64,000 nt of DNA from Pseudomonas sp. St316 (GTDB taxonomy: Bacteria > Pseudomonadota > Gammaproteobacteria > Pseudomonadales > Pseudomonadaceae). The stretch is from positions 1,116,001 to 1,180,000 of the forward strand of contig NZ_AP021901.1 of the NCBI RefSeq assembly GCF_018325905.1. The letters are read 5' to 3'. A program made the translations under genes and the position numbers. The stretch's first letter is position 1. Each line of letters opens with the position of its first letter. The notes beneath the pieces are model-generated. The model did no database searches and had not been told where the DNA came from. It was given only the letters and a program-made list of their open reading frames with translations. Shown here one piece after another: positions 31,642 through 40,069 of the stretch.

Positions 31642-33033
31642 ATGTGGGTTCCCCAGCTAAGCGAGTTCAGCCAACCGATGTATTTGTCGATTGCCGATGC
31701 ATTGGCGCGCGATATCAACAACGGTGTGCTGAACGAGGGCGATCGCCTGCCGACCTTGCGGGAGCTGGCCACCACCTTGAATGTCACGCCGGGCACCATC
31801 AGCCGGGCCTATAGCGAAGCTCATCGGCGTCGGTTGGTGCAGGGGGAAGTGGGGCGTGGCACCTACGTGCTCAACCAGAAGCAGCTGGAGCTGCCGGCCA
31901 GCAACAGTGCCGCCGCGCCCCTGAACCTGGGTCAATCCGAACTGCTCGATCTTTCGATCATCAAGCCCTACAGCGAAACCCTGGAGTACTGGTTGCGCGG
32001 CGCACTGGTGGGCATGGCCAAGAGCACCGATTTCGCGCGCGCACTGGATTACGCGCCGGATGGCGGTCACCCGGCGCATCGCGAGGCAGGGGCACAATGG
32101 TTGCGTCATTCATTGCCCGACGCGCAATGGCAGCAAGTGGTGATTACGGCAGGGGCCCAGCATGGCTTGATGGTTGCGATGAGCGCCCTGACCAACGCCG
32201 GTGACCTGGTGCTCTGCGAAGCGCTTTGCTACCCGGGCATCATTTCCCTGGCCCACGGCCTTGAGCGTCGCCTGCGTGGCGTGCCGATGGATGACGAAGG
32301 CATCATTCCCGAAGCGTTGCGCGAACTGTGTTTGCGAGAGAAGCCAGCAATGCTGGTCTGCGTGGCGACCTGCCAGAACCCGACGGCGGCGATCATGTCG
32401 CAGAAACGTCGGGCTCAGATCGCCGCGCTTGCCGAAGAATTCGACTTCATCATCCTGGACGATGATATCTATGGCTTCCTGGCCACCGATCCGGCGATCA
32501 AGCCACTGTCGGCCTTTGCGCCGGACCGTTCGGTGTACCTGACCAGCCTGTCGAAATCGGTCATGCCGGCGCTTCGCGTCGGTTATATCTACAGCCCGCC
32601 GAAACTGCTGTCGCGCCTGACCTCGATGGTGCGCAGCAGTGTCTGGATGCCGTCGCCATTGACCGCGCAGTTGGCCAGCAATGTGATTACCGAAGGCCTG
32701 GACAAGAAACTGATTCGCATCCAGCGCAACGAGGCGGCGGGGCGACAAGCGATCGCGCGGGAAATCTTTGCCAATTTCGAGCTCAAGACCCAGCCATATT
32801 CCTATCACGTCTGGTTGACGTTGCCGGAGCCGTGGACCAGCGACGAGTTCACCATGCTCGCCCGGGCCAACGGCGTATTGGTGCTCAGCGGCACCCAGTT
32901 CCAGGCTGAGCGCTCGGGGACCACCCGGTGTGTACGGCTGGTGTTGATGTCCCCCACCAGCCAGGATGAACTGCGTTTCGCCCTGACCAAGCTGGCCAGC
33001 CTGATCGATTCAGACCCACGTCGTTATTACTGA
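31642..33033 (+). CDS. MocR-family regulator (GntR domain fused to aminotransferase domain)
   Basis: A 463-residue MocR (GabR-type) regulator. Residues about 10-75 are a GntR winged helix (MYLSIADALARDINNGVLNE, then DRLPTLRELATTLNVTPGTISRAY). The rest is an aminotransferase I-like domain with the PLP lysine in SLSKSVMPALRVGYI and NPTAAIMSQKRR. MocR proteins use PLP plus an amino-acid-like ligand as signal. It is divergent from the BenE-DAO-RidA-thrC-like-glyA operon and is its probable activator. The PLP domain suggests the inducer is an amino acid or amine related to the operon's substrate. A long bidirectional hairpin follows. Confidence 0.9.
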   Translation: MWVPQLSEFSQPMYLSIADALARDINNGVLNEGDRLPTLRELATTLNVTPGTISRAYSEAHRRRLVQGEVGRGTYVLNQKQLELPASNSAAAPLNLGQSELLDLSIIKPYSETLEYWLRGALVGMAKSTDFARALDYAPDGGHPAHREAGAQWLRHSLPDAQWQQVVITAGAQHGLMVAMSALTNAGDLVLCEALCYPGIISLAHGLERRLRGVPMDDEGIIPEALRELCLREKPAMLVCVATCQNPTAAIMSQKRRAQIAALAEEFDFIILDDDIYGFLATDPAIKPLSAFAPDRSVYLTSLSKSVMPALRVGYIYSPPKLLSRLTSMVRSSVWMPSPLTAQLASNVITEGLDKKLIRIQRNEAAGRQAIAREIFANFELKTQPYSYHVWLTLPEPWTSDEFTMLARANGVLVLSGTQFQAERSGTTRCVRLVLMSPTSQDELRFALTKLASLIDSDPRRYY

Positions 33034-33097
33034 AAAAGATCGCAGCCTTGGGCAGTGCCTACGCGGTGTAGGCGCTGCCCAAGGCTGCGATCTTTTT
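33033..33097. terminator. Long bidirectional terminator hairpin
   Basis: AAAAAGATCGCAGCCTTGGG and CCCAAGGCTGCGATCTTTTT (with a further GCAGTGCCTAC/GTAGGCGCTGC inner part) form a very long stem with A and T runs on each end, so it can end transcripts from both the MocR gene and yebG. Confidence 0.85.
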
Positions 33098-33099
33098 GG

Positions 33100-33360
33100 T
33101 CATTCGTCCGACGGATTGAGCAGTTCGGACAAGGCGTCCGGCTGGCTCTTGAATGCCTTGGCGAACACATCACGATTCTTCGCCATGTAGATCCCGGCTT
33201 CCTCGACCTGTTGCTCGCTCAGCGATGGAACGGCTTTTTGCAACACATCTGCCAGCAATTCGGCGAGTTCCAGCATTTTGTCATGACGGTCAGCTTCGGC
33301 TTTATCCATGAACAAGCGCTCCAGATCTCGGCTGCTGCGGTATACCACTTCGACGGCCAT
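33100..33360 (-). CDS. yebG: YebG family SOS-associated protein
   Basis: An 86-residue protein, MAVEVVYRSSRDLERLFMDKAEADRHDKMLELAELLADVLQ, similar to E. coli YebG (MAVEVKY start, KxEADxxDKML core). YebG is DNA-damage-inducible in E. coli, and here a perfect CTG-N10-CAG LexA box lies 42 bases upstream, so SOS control is expected. Its molecular function is not established. It is convergent with the MocR gene and ends next to the shared hairpin. Confidence 0.88.
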   Translation of the reverse strand: MAVEVVYRSSRDLERLFMDKAEADRHDKMLELAELLADVLQKAVPSLSEQQVEEAGIYMAKNRDVFAKAFKSQPDALSELLNPSDE

Positions 33361-33402
33361 TCACCACCTCACATGCCTTCACATTGGTTGTCTTTGTGAC
33401 TA

Positions 33403-33418
33403 CTGTATTTATATACAG
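33403..33418. promoter_or_regulatory. LexA box upstream of yebG
   Basis: CTGTATTTATATACAG fits the CTG-N10-CAG SOS consensus with near-perfect symmetry, 42 bases before the yebG start. It lies in the 321-base gap 33361-33681, which otherwise holds a partial REP-like GGGAGCAAAGCTTGCTCGCG at about 33519-33540 and no gene. Confidence 0.9.
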
Positions 33419-33681
33419 GCAAAAGAATAAGCGAATCCTGTTGCTTTGGATAGTGGCTTTTTAATGTAGACCGGTTTCTGCATGTGAGAGCAAGGCGTGT
33501 GGGAGTAAAAGCTTGTGTGGGAGCAAAGCTTGCTCGCGATAAGCCGCATGAAGCTCACAAAAGTGCCAGATACCAGCCTATCGCCATCTCACCCTCAGTC
33601 GCTGGCCTTTTTTCTGCATGCAGAACAACCGTCACGTCCAACCCGCATCATCCGGTCGAGTCGACCTAAGGAAACTACATC

Positions 33682-34182
33682 GTGAAAATCAACTGGGCCG
33701 AGAACCTGCGCCAGAACGTCCATCAACTGGCCGAATCCCTGGGAAACCTGTTCGTCGAGACCTTCCACTACCTGGCGCTGTTCGCCATCGGTGCGGTGAC
33801 CGCATGGGCGGCGGTGATGGAATTCTTGCAGATGATCGAAGCAGGACACATCAAGATCGATGACATTCTGCTGCTGTTCATCTATCTGGAATTGGGGGCG
33901 ATGGTCGGGATCTACTTCAAGACCAACCACATGCCGGTGCGGTTTCTGATCTACGTGGCGATCACGGCGCTGACACGGCTGCTGATCTCCAATGTTTCCC
34001 ATCACAACCCGCCAGACCTGGGGATCATCTACCTGTGTGGTGGCATCCTGCTGCTGGCGTTTTCGATCCTGGTGGTGCGCTACGCTTCGTCGCAGTTCCC
34101 TTCGGTGAAAATCGAGCACCCGCACCGTAAGGTAGGCGCGGGCTCCAGCGAACATGCCGAAGTGGAGAAAGGAGAAATCTAA
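33682..34182 (+). CDS. PsiE-like phosphate-starvation-inducible membrane protein
   Basis: A 166-residue inner membrane protein with four hydrophobic segments (FHYLALFAIGAVTAWAAVM, ILLLFIYLELGAMVGIYF, FLIYVAITALTRLLI, IIYLCGGILLLAFSILVVRYA). It matches the PsiE/YjbA family; conserved are HMPVRFLIYVAITALTR and the cytoplasmic basic tail. The GTG start at 33682 is preceded by AAGGAAAC. PsiE of E. coli is induced by phosphate starvation, but no Pho box was recognised here. Its stop codon overlaps that of the convergent DUF3509 gene. Confidence 0.83.
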   Translation: MKINWAENLRQNVHQLAESLGNLFVETFHYLALFAIGAVTAWAAVMEFLQMIEAGHIKIDDILLLFIYLELGAMVGIYFKTNHMPVRFLIYVAITALTRLLISNVSHHNPPDLGIIYLCGGILLLAFSILVVRYASSQFPSVKIEHPHRKVGAGSSEHAEVEKGEI

Positions 34183-34496
34183 AGCCCGGCGGCAGAGGGT
34201 GCCGGTCCCTGTGCATGCGGTGGTGGCAGCTTGATGTTGTTGCCGCCGGTCATGGCTTCGAGAATAGCCACGGCGCTGTGGCCCTGCTCGATGGCGATAC
34301 CGAACTGAATGCTTTGCACCAGGCGCTTGAGCCGCTCCGGGTCGTTGCGCTGCTGGGCGCTGATCATGCGTTTGGCGACGACGCGTCCGCTCTTGGACAA
34401 GGTCAGCATGATGCTGCCGTCCAGGCCCTGGATACTCAGGTTGATTTGATACTGCGGCGCAAAGGCGTCGGTAATGATCTGAAAAGGGTTGTCCAT
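34179..34496 (-). CDS. DUF3509 family protein
   Basis: A 105-residue protein, MDNPFQIITDAFAPQYQINLSIQGLDGSIMLTLSKSGRVVAKRMI, matching the Pseudomonas-restricted DUF3509. It is small and soluble with no signal peptide; the Pro-rich C-terminus (LPPPHAQGPAP) is disordered-looking. The stop codons of this gene and the convergent psiE share bases (4-base overlap at 34179-34182). Function unknown. Confidence 0.8.
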   Translation of the reverse strand: MDNPFQIITDAFAPQYQINLSIQGLDGSIMLTLSKSGRVVAKRMISAQQRNDPERLKRLVQSIQFGIAIEQGHSAVAILEAMTGGNNIKLPPPHAQGPAPSAAGL

Positions 34497-35004
34497 GATG
34501 CGTCACCGCCTGATTGAACGTGCACTTGTTGACCGGCCGTGATCGGGATTAGTTCGCAACACCGGACCATCGGCCATTCCATGATCGTATTCATCTCAAG
34601 ATTCCGGGGCCAGGCAGGCCTCAAGATCAAAAGATCTCGGCCCGCGGCAGCTCCTACAGGGAGTTAGCAAGTGGCATGCCGGAAAAACTGTCGGACAATG
34701 ATTCCGGAGTCTAAGCGTCAAACGCTCTGGAATGCGGCTGTGGCCACTGCCCGTTTCGGGGCAATAACGCGCGGATGTTCGTTGACGGTGCGGGAGGGGG
34801 AGGCGATTTGCGGTGGGTAGGCAGGGCAGGGGTAACTCCCGACATTAACAGCGCTTTTGCCTGTTGTCTGGCTTTATTTGCGTATGAATATTTATCTTTT
34901 TCTAGGGGTTGAATTGTTCTTCCACCAGCCCGACTCTGTATTCAAGGGGCCGTTGCATCAACGTCGACGGCCTCCGGCGAGCTAGCTGAAATAAGGGATG
35001 AACT
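34497..35004. other. 508-base gap upstream of the ribosome-associated factor
   Basis: No gene recognised. The half nearest 35005 is AT-rich (gtatgaatatttatctttttc around 34880) and is the likely promoter region of the HPF-family gene. The rest shows no convincing hairpin with a T run. Confidence 0.4.
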
Positions 35005-35415
35005 ATGCAAATCCAAGTCAACAGCGATAACCATATTCAAAGCAGCATCCGACTGGAGGAGTGGGTACGTACTACCATCGAAAGCACGCTCGAACGTTAC
35101 GAAGAGGACCTGACACGGGTCGAGGTTCATTTGCGCGATGAGAACGGCGACAAGCCGGGTCCCCATGACCTGCGTTGCCAGCTTGAAGCACGGCCGAAGG
35201 GCCATCAGCCGATTTCCGTGACGCACAAGGCCGAATCGCTGGAACTGGCGATCGAAGGTGCGGCCACCAAACTTGAAAATGCCCTTGAGCATTTGTTCGG
35301 CAAACTGCGCGGCAAGCGCGCCGCCATTGAGAAGCCGAGTGAATCCGTAGCCTTGGCCGATGCGATGCTGGAAGAGGAATTCCTGGAAAACGAACGGGCC
35401 ACGCTTCACGGCTGA
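35005..35415 (+). CDS. HPF/RaiA-family ribosome-associated protein
   Basis: A 136-residue protein with the ribosome hibernation factor fold (MQIQVNSDNHIQSSIRLEEWVRTTIESTLERYEEDLTRVEVHLRDENG, then QLEARPKGHQPISVTHKAESLELAIEGAATKLENALEHLF). The N-terminal beta-alpha-beta-beta-beta-alpha domain is present; the C-terminal extension (ADAMLEEEFLENERATLHG) is short, unlike long HPF, so it is a short stand-alone type. It is not next to rpoN, where the canonical hpf lies, so this is a second, stress-type paralogue. It is followed by a good terminator. Confidence 0.85.
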   Translation: MQIQVNSDNHIQSSIRLEEWVRTTIESTLERYEEDLTRVEVHLRDENGDKPGPHDLRCQLEARPKGHQPISVTHKAESLELAIEGAATKLENALEHLFGKLRGKRAAIEKPSESVALADAMLEEEFLENERATLHG

Positions 35416-35441
35416 AATCTTGTTCATTTCACTTGCGACTG

Positions 35442-35478
35442 AAAAACGGGCCTGCGATCGCAGGCCCGTTTTGTTTTT
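35442..35478 (+). terminator. Terminator after HPF-family gene
   Basis: AAACGGGCCTGCGATCGCAGGCCCGTTTTGTTTTT has a near-perfect stem with a T-rich tail on the plus strand. Confidence 0.9.
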
Positions 35479-35532
35479 ATGAGTGGCCAGTTATCGGGGT
35501 TGGCTGAGCCGGTGATGCTGAGTTTGCTGCCG

Positions 35533-35633
35533 TCATCGCGAGCAAGCTCGCTCCCACACTGGAGCCAGGGTGGTCAAAAACTCCCGAATTCGACGCGCCC
35601 TCCTGTGGGAGCGAGCTTGCTCGCGATGGCGAT
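35533..35633. repeat. REP pair, outward arrangement
   Basis: catcgcgagcaagctcgctcccac at about 35535 and gtgggagcgagcttgctcgcgatgg at about 35605, between the HPF-family gene and the AraC-type gene. Confidence 0.85.
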
Positions 35634-35641
35634 AGCCGACG

Positions 35642-36517
35642 CTAGCGCAAAAACGCCTGCCGATACTCCCCAGGCGTCGCGCCCAAGGCTTGGCGGAAAC
35701 GATGGGTGAAGTGGCTGGCGCTGGCAAATCCGCAGGCCAGCGCCACGTCGCCCAGCGGTTGTGAGGTGGTGCGCAGCAAATGCCGCGCGCAGGTCAAGCG
35801 CCTAGCCAGCACATATTGATGAGGCGGCAGCCCGAAGCTTTCGCGGAACATTCGCGCGAAGTGGTATTCGGACAACGCACACAACGCCGCCAATTGGCCG
35901 AGACTGATGGCGTCGGCCAAGTGGCTGTCGACGTAATCCACCAGCAACCGTCGTTGATGCGCGGCCAGGCCGCCTTTGAGGCGAAGTCCCTGGCGCTGGC
36001 CCACCTGGCTGAGCAGCAGGTGATTGAGCAGGTCGTGGGCCAGGCTAGTGGTTAGCAGGCGTTCACCGGGTTCGTCCCAGTTCAGCGCGATCAACTGGCG
36101 AAAACGCTGTGCCTGTCGCGGGTCGTCGAGGAAGGTTTCCTCGTGCAGTTGCACCTGTCGGGGCTCGCGGTCCAGCAGCGTGACGCAACCCAGGGCAAAT
36201 TGTTCAGCACTGAAATACAGGTGGGCGAGGCGAATGTCGCCGTTGATGACCCAGGCTGATTCATGCCCGGCCGGCAGGATGCAGAGTTTGTCCGGTGCCC
36301 CCGTGGTGTCGGGACGCTCGCGGCGAAACGTACCGGTGCCGCCAGCGATGTAGCACGACAGCGTATGGTGCGTTGGCGCCTCGTAGTCCTGGGCGTCGTG
36401 GTGATTGCTCCACAAAGCGGCCGCCAAGCCGTCCCCGAGCTCGGCGCTGTGCTCCAGGCGAGCATTGGGCGAGCTGTTGAGGGCTTGAAAGACTTGCAGG
36501 GTTTGCAGGGTGGACAT
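35642..36517 (-). CDS. AraC-family transcriptional regulator
   Basis: A 291-residue regulator with an N-terminal cupin-like sensor domain (SNHHDAQDYEAPTHHTLSCYIAGGTGTFRR and KLCILPAGHESAWVINGDIRLAHLYFS) and two C-terminal AraC helix-turn-helix motifs (LGQLAALCALSEYHFARMFRESFGLPPHQYVLARRL and LGDVALACGFASASHFTHRFRQALGATPGEYR). It is divergent from the DMT transporter gene (136-base gap), so it probably regulates that exporter. The ligand is unknown. Confidence 0.88.
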   Translation of the reverse strand: MSTLQTLQVFQALNSSPNARLEHSAELGDGLAAALWSNHHDAQDYEAPTHHTLSCYIAGGTGTFRRERPDTTGAPDKLCILPAGHESAWVINGDIRLAHLYFSAEQFALGCVTLLDREPRQVQLHEETFLDDPRQAQRFRQLIALNWDEPGERLLTTSLAHDLLNHLLLSQVGQRQGLRLKGGLAAHQRRLLVDYVDSHLADAISLGQLAALCALSEYHFARMFRESFGLPPHQYVLARRLTCARHLLRTTSQPLGDVALACGFASASHFTHRFRQALGATPGEYRQAFLR

Positions 36518-36653
36518 GAGCGGTTCTCCAACGCTTGCATCCTACTCCGTCGGCCGATCCTTGCCAGCCTGTCAGCCGACAAAACCGCAAGTTTACGCAA
36601 GCGCCGGGTCAATGGCAGCGGGACACTGAGCGTCATTGTCAGGAGCCGTCACC

Positions 36654-37556
36654 ATGAACCTCTCGTTGTACCTGCTTACCGTGCTTATCTGGGGCACCAC
36701 CTGGATTGCCCTTAAACTGCAGTTGGGCGTCGTCGCCATCCCCGTGTCGATTGTCTATCGCTTCGGCCTTGCGGCCCTGATCCTGTTTGCGATGCTCTTG
36801 CTCAGCCGGCGCTTGCAGGTGATGAACCGGCGCGGCCATTTGATTTGCGTTGCCCAGGGCCTGTGTCTGTTCTGCATCAACTTCATGTGCTTTCTGACCG
36901 CCAGCCAGTGGATTCCCAGTGGGCTGGTCGCCGTGGTGTTTTCCACCGCCACGCTCTGGAATGCCCTCAATGCCCGTGTATTCTTCGGTCAGCGGATCGC
37001 GCGCAACGTGCTGATGGGTGGCGCCCTGGGGCTGCTGGGCTTGGCGCTGCTGTTCTGGCCGGAGCTGGTCGGCCATAGCGCAAGCCCGCAAACCTTGCTT
37101 GGCTTGGCGCTGGCGTTGCTGGGGACCTTGTGTTTCTCGGCAGGCAACATGCTGTCGAGCCTGCAACAGAAGGCCGGCCTCAAGCCGTTGACCACCAATG
37201 CCTGGGGCATGGCCTATGGCGCGGCGATGCTGGCGGTGTGGTGCGCATTCAAAGGCATCCCGTTCGATATGGAATGGAACACGCGCTACATCGGCTCACT
37301 GTTGTACCTAGTGATCCCGGGGTCGGTGATCGGCTTTACTGCCTATCTGACGCTGGTGGGGCGCATGGGACCGGAGCGGGCGGCGTATTGCACCGTGTTG
37401 TTCCCAGTGGTGGCGTTGAACGTATCGGCGTTTGTCGAGGGCTACCTGTGGACGGCGCCGGCATTGGTGGGGCTGGTGTTGGTGATGCTGGGTAACGTGC
37501 TGGTGTTTCGCAAGCCTCGGCCAGCGCCTGTCAACGGAGCACTGGGCACGCGCTGA
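36654..37556 (+). CDS. DMT-superfamily (EamA) transporter
   Basis: A 300-residue inner membrane protein with about ten hydrophobic segments in two EamA repeats; each begins with a segment such as LYLLTVLIWGTTWIALKLQ (the second near FSAGNMLSSLQQK). Family members export amino acids, metabolites or drugs. The start ATG at 36654 follows AGGAG. It is divergent from the AraC regulator, a common regulator/exporter pairing. The substrate is not predictable. Confidence 0.87.
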   Translation: MNLSLYLLTVLIWGTTWIALKLQLGVVAIPVSIVYRFGLAALILFAMLLLSRRLQVMNRRGHLICVAQGLCLFCINFMCFLTASQWIPSGLVAVVFSTATLWNALNARVFFGQRIARNVLMGGALGLLGLALLFWPELVGHSASPQTLLGLALALLGTLCFSAGNMLSSLQQKAGLKPLTTNAWGMAYGAAMLAVWCAFKGIPFDMEWNTRYIGSLLYLVIPGSVIGFTAYLTLVGRMGPERAAYCTVLFPVVALNVSAFVEGYLWTAPALVGLVLVMLGNVLVFRKPRPAPVNGALGTR

Positions 37557-37567
37557 GCCAGCCATAA

Positions 37568-37599
37568 CCGTGGCGAGGGAGCTTGCTCCCTCGCCACGG
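37568..37599. repeat. Short REP palindrome
   Basis: ccgtggcgagggagcttgct followed by the mirrored ccctcgccacgg gives a compact hairpin between the convergent DMT and hydroxyacid-reductase genes, a single unit without partner. Confidence 0.8.
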
Positions 37600-37612
37600 T
37601 ATGTATTGCGGA

Positions 37613-38584
37613 TTACTTCCAGACTTGCGGGTTGACCAGGTGCTTCGGTTGCTCGCCCAGCAAGGCACTGCGCAGGTTATCCACAGCCAGATCGGCCATG
37701 GCGGCGCGGGTTTCGTGGGTGGCCGAGCCGATGTGGGGCAGGGTGACGGCGTTTTTCAACTTGAACAGCGGCGATTCGGCCAGCGGTTCTTTCTCGTAGA
37801 CATCCAGCCCGGCACCGCGGATGCGATTGTTCTGCAGGGCTTCGATCAGCGCCGGTTCATCCACCACCGGGCCACGGGAAATGTTGATCAGGATGGCGCT
37901 CGGTTTCATCAGGCCCAGTTCACGCTGGCCGATCAGATGGCGGGTCTTCTCGCTCAAGGGCACGACGAGGCAGACGAAGTCCGCTTCGGCCAGCAACTGA
38001 TCCAGCTCGCGAAATTGTGCGCCCAACTGGTTTTCCAGTTCGCTCTTGCGGCTGTTGCCGCTGTAGAGGATCGGCATGTTGAAGCCCAGCCGGCCACGCC
38101 GGGCAATGGCTGCGCCGATGTTGCCCATGCCGACGATACCCAGGGTCTTGCCATGCACATCGCTGCCGAACAGTTGCGGGCCAACTGTCGCCTGCCATTG
38201 GCCAGCCTTGGTCCAGGCGTCCAGTTCGGCTACGCGCCGGGCGCTGCTCATCAGCAGGGCGAAGGCCAGGTCGGCGGTGCTTTCGGTGAGCACGTCGGGG
38301 GTGTTGGTGAGCATGATCCCGCGCTCATTGAAGTAGGCCAGGTCATAGTTGTCGTAGCCCACCGATATGCTCGATACCACTTGCAGGTTCGCGGCGCCTT
38401 GCAGTTGCTCGCGCCCGAGTTTGCGACCGACCCCGATCAGCCCGTGGGCGTGGGGCAGGGCTTCGTTAAACTGTGCGTTGATATCGCCCTTGGACGGGCT
38501 CGGCACGATAACGTCGAAGTCCTGTTGCAGGCGCTCGACTACCTGGGGCGTGATACGGCTGAAGGCAAGTACGGTTTTTTTCAT
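37613..38584 (-). CDS. NAD(P)-dependent 2-hydroxyacid dehydrogenase (glyoxylate/2-ketogluconate reductase type)
   Basis: A 323-residue D-2-hydroxyacid dehydrogenase. The NAD(P)-binding domain has GKTLGIVGMGNIGAAIARRG, the catalytic Arg is in NISRGPVVDEPAL, the Glu in GLDVYEKEPL and the His in LPHIGSATHETR; substrate-side SVGYDNYD is present. The sequence type is that of GhrB/TkrA proteins, reducing glyoxylate, hydroxypyruvate and 2-ketogluconate. It starts MKKTVLAFSRITPQVVERL at 38584. It is a single gene between two unrelated genes. Confidence 0.88.
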   Translation of the reverse strand: MKKTVLAFSRITPQVVERLQQDFDVIVPSPSKGDINAQFNEALPHAHGLIGVGRKLGREQLQGAANLQVVSSISVGYDNYDLAYFNERGIMLTNTPDVLTESTADLAFALLMSSARRVAELDAWTKAGQWQATVGPQLFGSDVHGKTLGIVGMGNIGAAIARRGRLGFNMPILYSGNSRKSELENQLGAQFRELDQLLAEADFVCLVVPLSEKTRHLIGQRELGLMKPSAILINISRGPVVDEPALIEALQNNRIRGAGLDVYEKEPLAESPLFKLKNAVTLPHIGSATHETRAAMADLAVDNLRSALLGEQPKHLVNPQVWK

Positions 38585-38678
38585 CGTGCAAGGCTCGTCG
38601 GGGAGAAGATACCAAGCACGCTAACATTCCTGGCGCGGGTTAGGCGAGAGGGGAAAGCGATTGAATGTAGCGAATCCC

Positions 38679-38767
38679 TTGTGGGAGCGAGCCTGCTCGC
38701 GATGGCGTTGCATCAGTCACATAGAGGAGGCTGACAGACCGCTATCGCGAGCAGGCTCGCTCCCACG
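38679..38767. repeat. REP inverted pair
   Basis: gtgggagcgagcctgctcgcg facing cgcgagcaggctcgctcccac between the hydroxyacid reductase and the cysteine-cluster protein gene. Confidence 0.85.
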
Positions 38768-38792
38768 GGGCTCTACTTCATTCTTTGGATAT

Positions 38793-39542
38793 CTACGCCG
38801 CCCGCAGAGAAATAAAGGCGTAATTGGCCGGCGCTTCGGTGACGACGCGCGCACCGCTGTCGGTGACTTGGCGAGCAATGTCATCTCCGGACAAGTGGAA
38901 CTGCCACTCGACAGTCTCTTGCTGCAAAGGCTGCGCGCGGACCTGGTCGATGGCGTTGGCGAATGCGCTCATGTCTGGCAGGTACGCGGTGAACCCGTCG
39001 CCCTTGAGCGCGGTGGTGTGGATGCCCAGGGACGCGCAGATGCGTTCCTTGGTGCCGATCTCGTCACGATCGGCCTGGCGTGAACGCTCGATCAATCCGG
39101 CCAGTTCCTGGTCCACCAATTGACCTCCAAGGATCAATTGCGGCCCTGTTTCCCATGACTCCGGTGGACAATCCTTGGCGGCGGTATTGAGCGGGATGTG
39201 CGGGTTGATTTCCATGGGGTAGATGCGGCAAACCAAAGGCCTGCGTTCGTAGATACCGCACAGGTTGTCGGCGTTCAGATTATGGCAGGGGCCGGCGTTA
39301 TAAGCGGCGAAGGTGATCGCCACGAGGGCTTTGCTCTTGCCGCTACGGACCACCGCCGAGCGTCGTTCGGCGTGCTCTCGTTGCGCTGCTGGCAGGCCGA
39401 GGCCATTGGGCAGGAAGGCCTCGATCAGGACAATCACCTGGCCGCCGTCATTCGCCCACATCCTGGCTTCGTCGAGCGTCAGGGGAACGTGATGGCCTGT
39501 GCAGCATTTACCGCACCCTACGCAGGAAAACGTTGTGTTCAT
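38793..39542 (-). CDS. YkgJ-type cysteine-cluster protein (predicted Zn/Fe-chelating)
   Basis: A 249-residue protein starting MNTTFSCVGCGKCCTGHHVPL. The N-terminal CVGCGKCC and later CHNLNADNLCGIYERRPLVCRIYP supply the cysteines of the YkgJ/CxxCxxCC family (UPF0153), thought to bind a metal or iron-sulphur cluster. The rest has no recognised domain. The start at 39542 is chosen because the family begins at this Met; the longer upstream reading frame has no homology. It has a 79-base gap to the hypothetical gene upstream. Function unknown. Confidence 0.83.
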   Translation of the reverse strand: MNTTFSCVGCGKCCTGHHVPLTLDEARMWANDGGQVIVLIEAFLPNGLGLPAAQREHAERRSAVVRSGKSKALVAITFAAYNAGPCHNLNADNLCGIYERRPLVCRIYPMEINPHIPLNTAAKDCPPESWETGPQLILGGQLVDQELAGLIERSRQADRDEIGTKERICASLGIHTTALKGDGFTAYLPDMSAFANAIDQVRAQPLQQETVEWQFHLSGDDIARQVTDSGARVVTEAPANYAFISLRAA

Positions 39543-39621
39543 TGATCGACCGAAGGCAATAGGCTGGAAGTGGCGACAGAAAAACGCCGCGATGAGCCTG
39601 GCGAAGCAAGTTATGCGCCAT

Positions 39622-39951
39622 TCATTGAGGGGCATCGGTCGAGCGGATCGAGTCCCATTCGGTCACGAAGGCGGTCCTGGTTTTTTTGCGGTAGAGGCAC
39701 AGCTCGGTGCCCGTCGCGCCCTTCATGTGTTTTTGCGCGTACTGGCCTTGCAGTAATAGTGCGGTGTAGCCCACCCGGTCGTCGAATTGTGCGGCGGTGC
39801 CGACGGGTTTGGGGTCTTTAAGGTTGCTGGCCTTCAGGCAACTGGCGAGCACTTTCTTGTCGTAGGCGGCCCAGGCGTCGGGGCTGGAGGCCTGGGCCTG
39901 AAAGGCCACTGCGGCAGTGAGGCCGAGGAGAATCAGCGCAGGGTTTTTCAT
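39622..39951 (-). CDS. Hypothetical periplasmic protein
   Basis: A 109-residue protein with a signal peptide MKNPALILLGLTAAVAFQAQA and a mature start SSPDAWAAYDKKVLASCLKAS. The body has two Cys residues (SCLKAS and ELCLYRK), which could form a disulfide in the periplasm. No family was recognised. The start used has a better signal peptide than the upstream MLM. Similar small secreted proteins are common in Pseudomonas. Confidence 0.7.
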   Translation of the reverse strand: MKNPALILLGLTAAVAFQAQASSPDAWAAYDKKVLASCLKASNLKDPKPVGTAAQFDDRVGYTALLLQGQYAQKHMKGATGTELCLYRKKTRTAFVTEWDSIRSTDAPQ

Positions 39952-40069
39952 CAACAATGTCCTTGTTCAGGGGAACCTGAGCGCAAGTATGCCTGAGGTC
40001 GGGACAGTGTTCAGAGCCCGCGCGGATCGCAGCCTCCAGGGGCTCGGCCCGCATTGACGTGGGTGGGTT

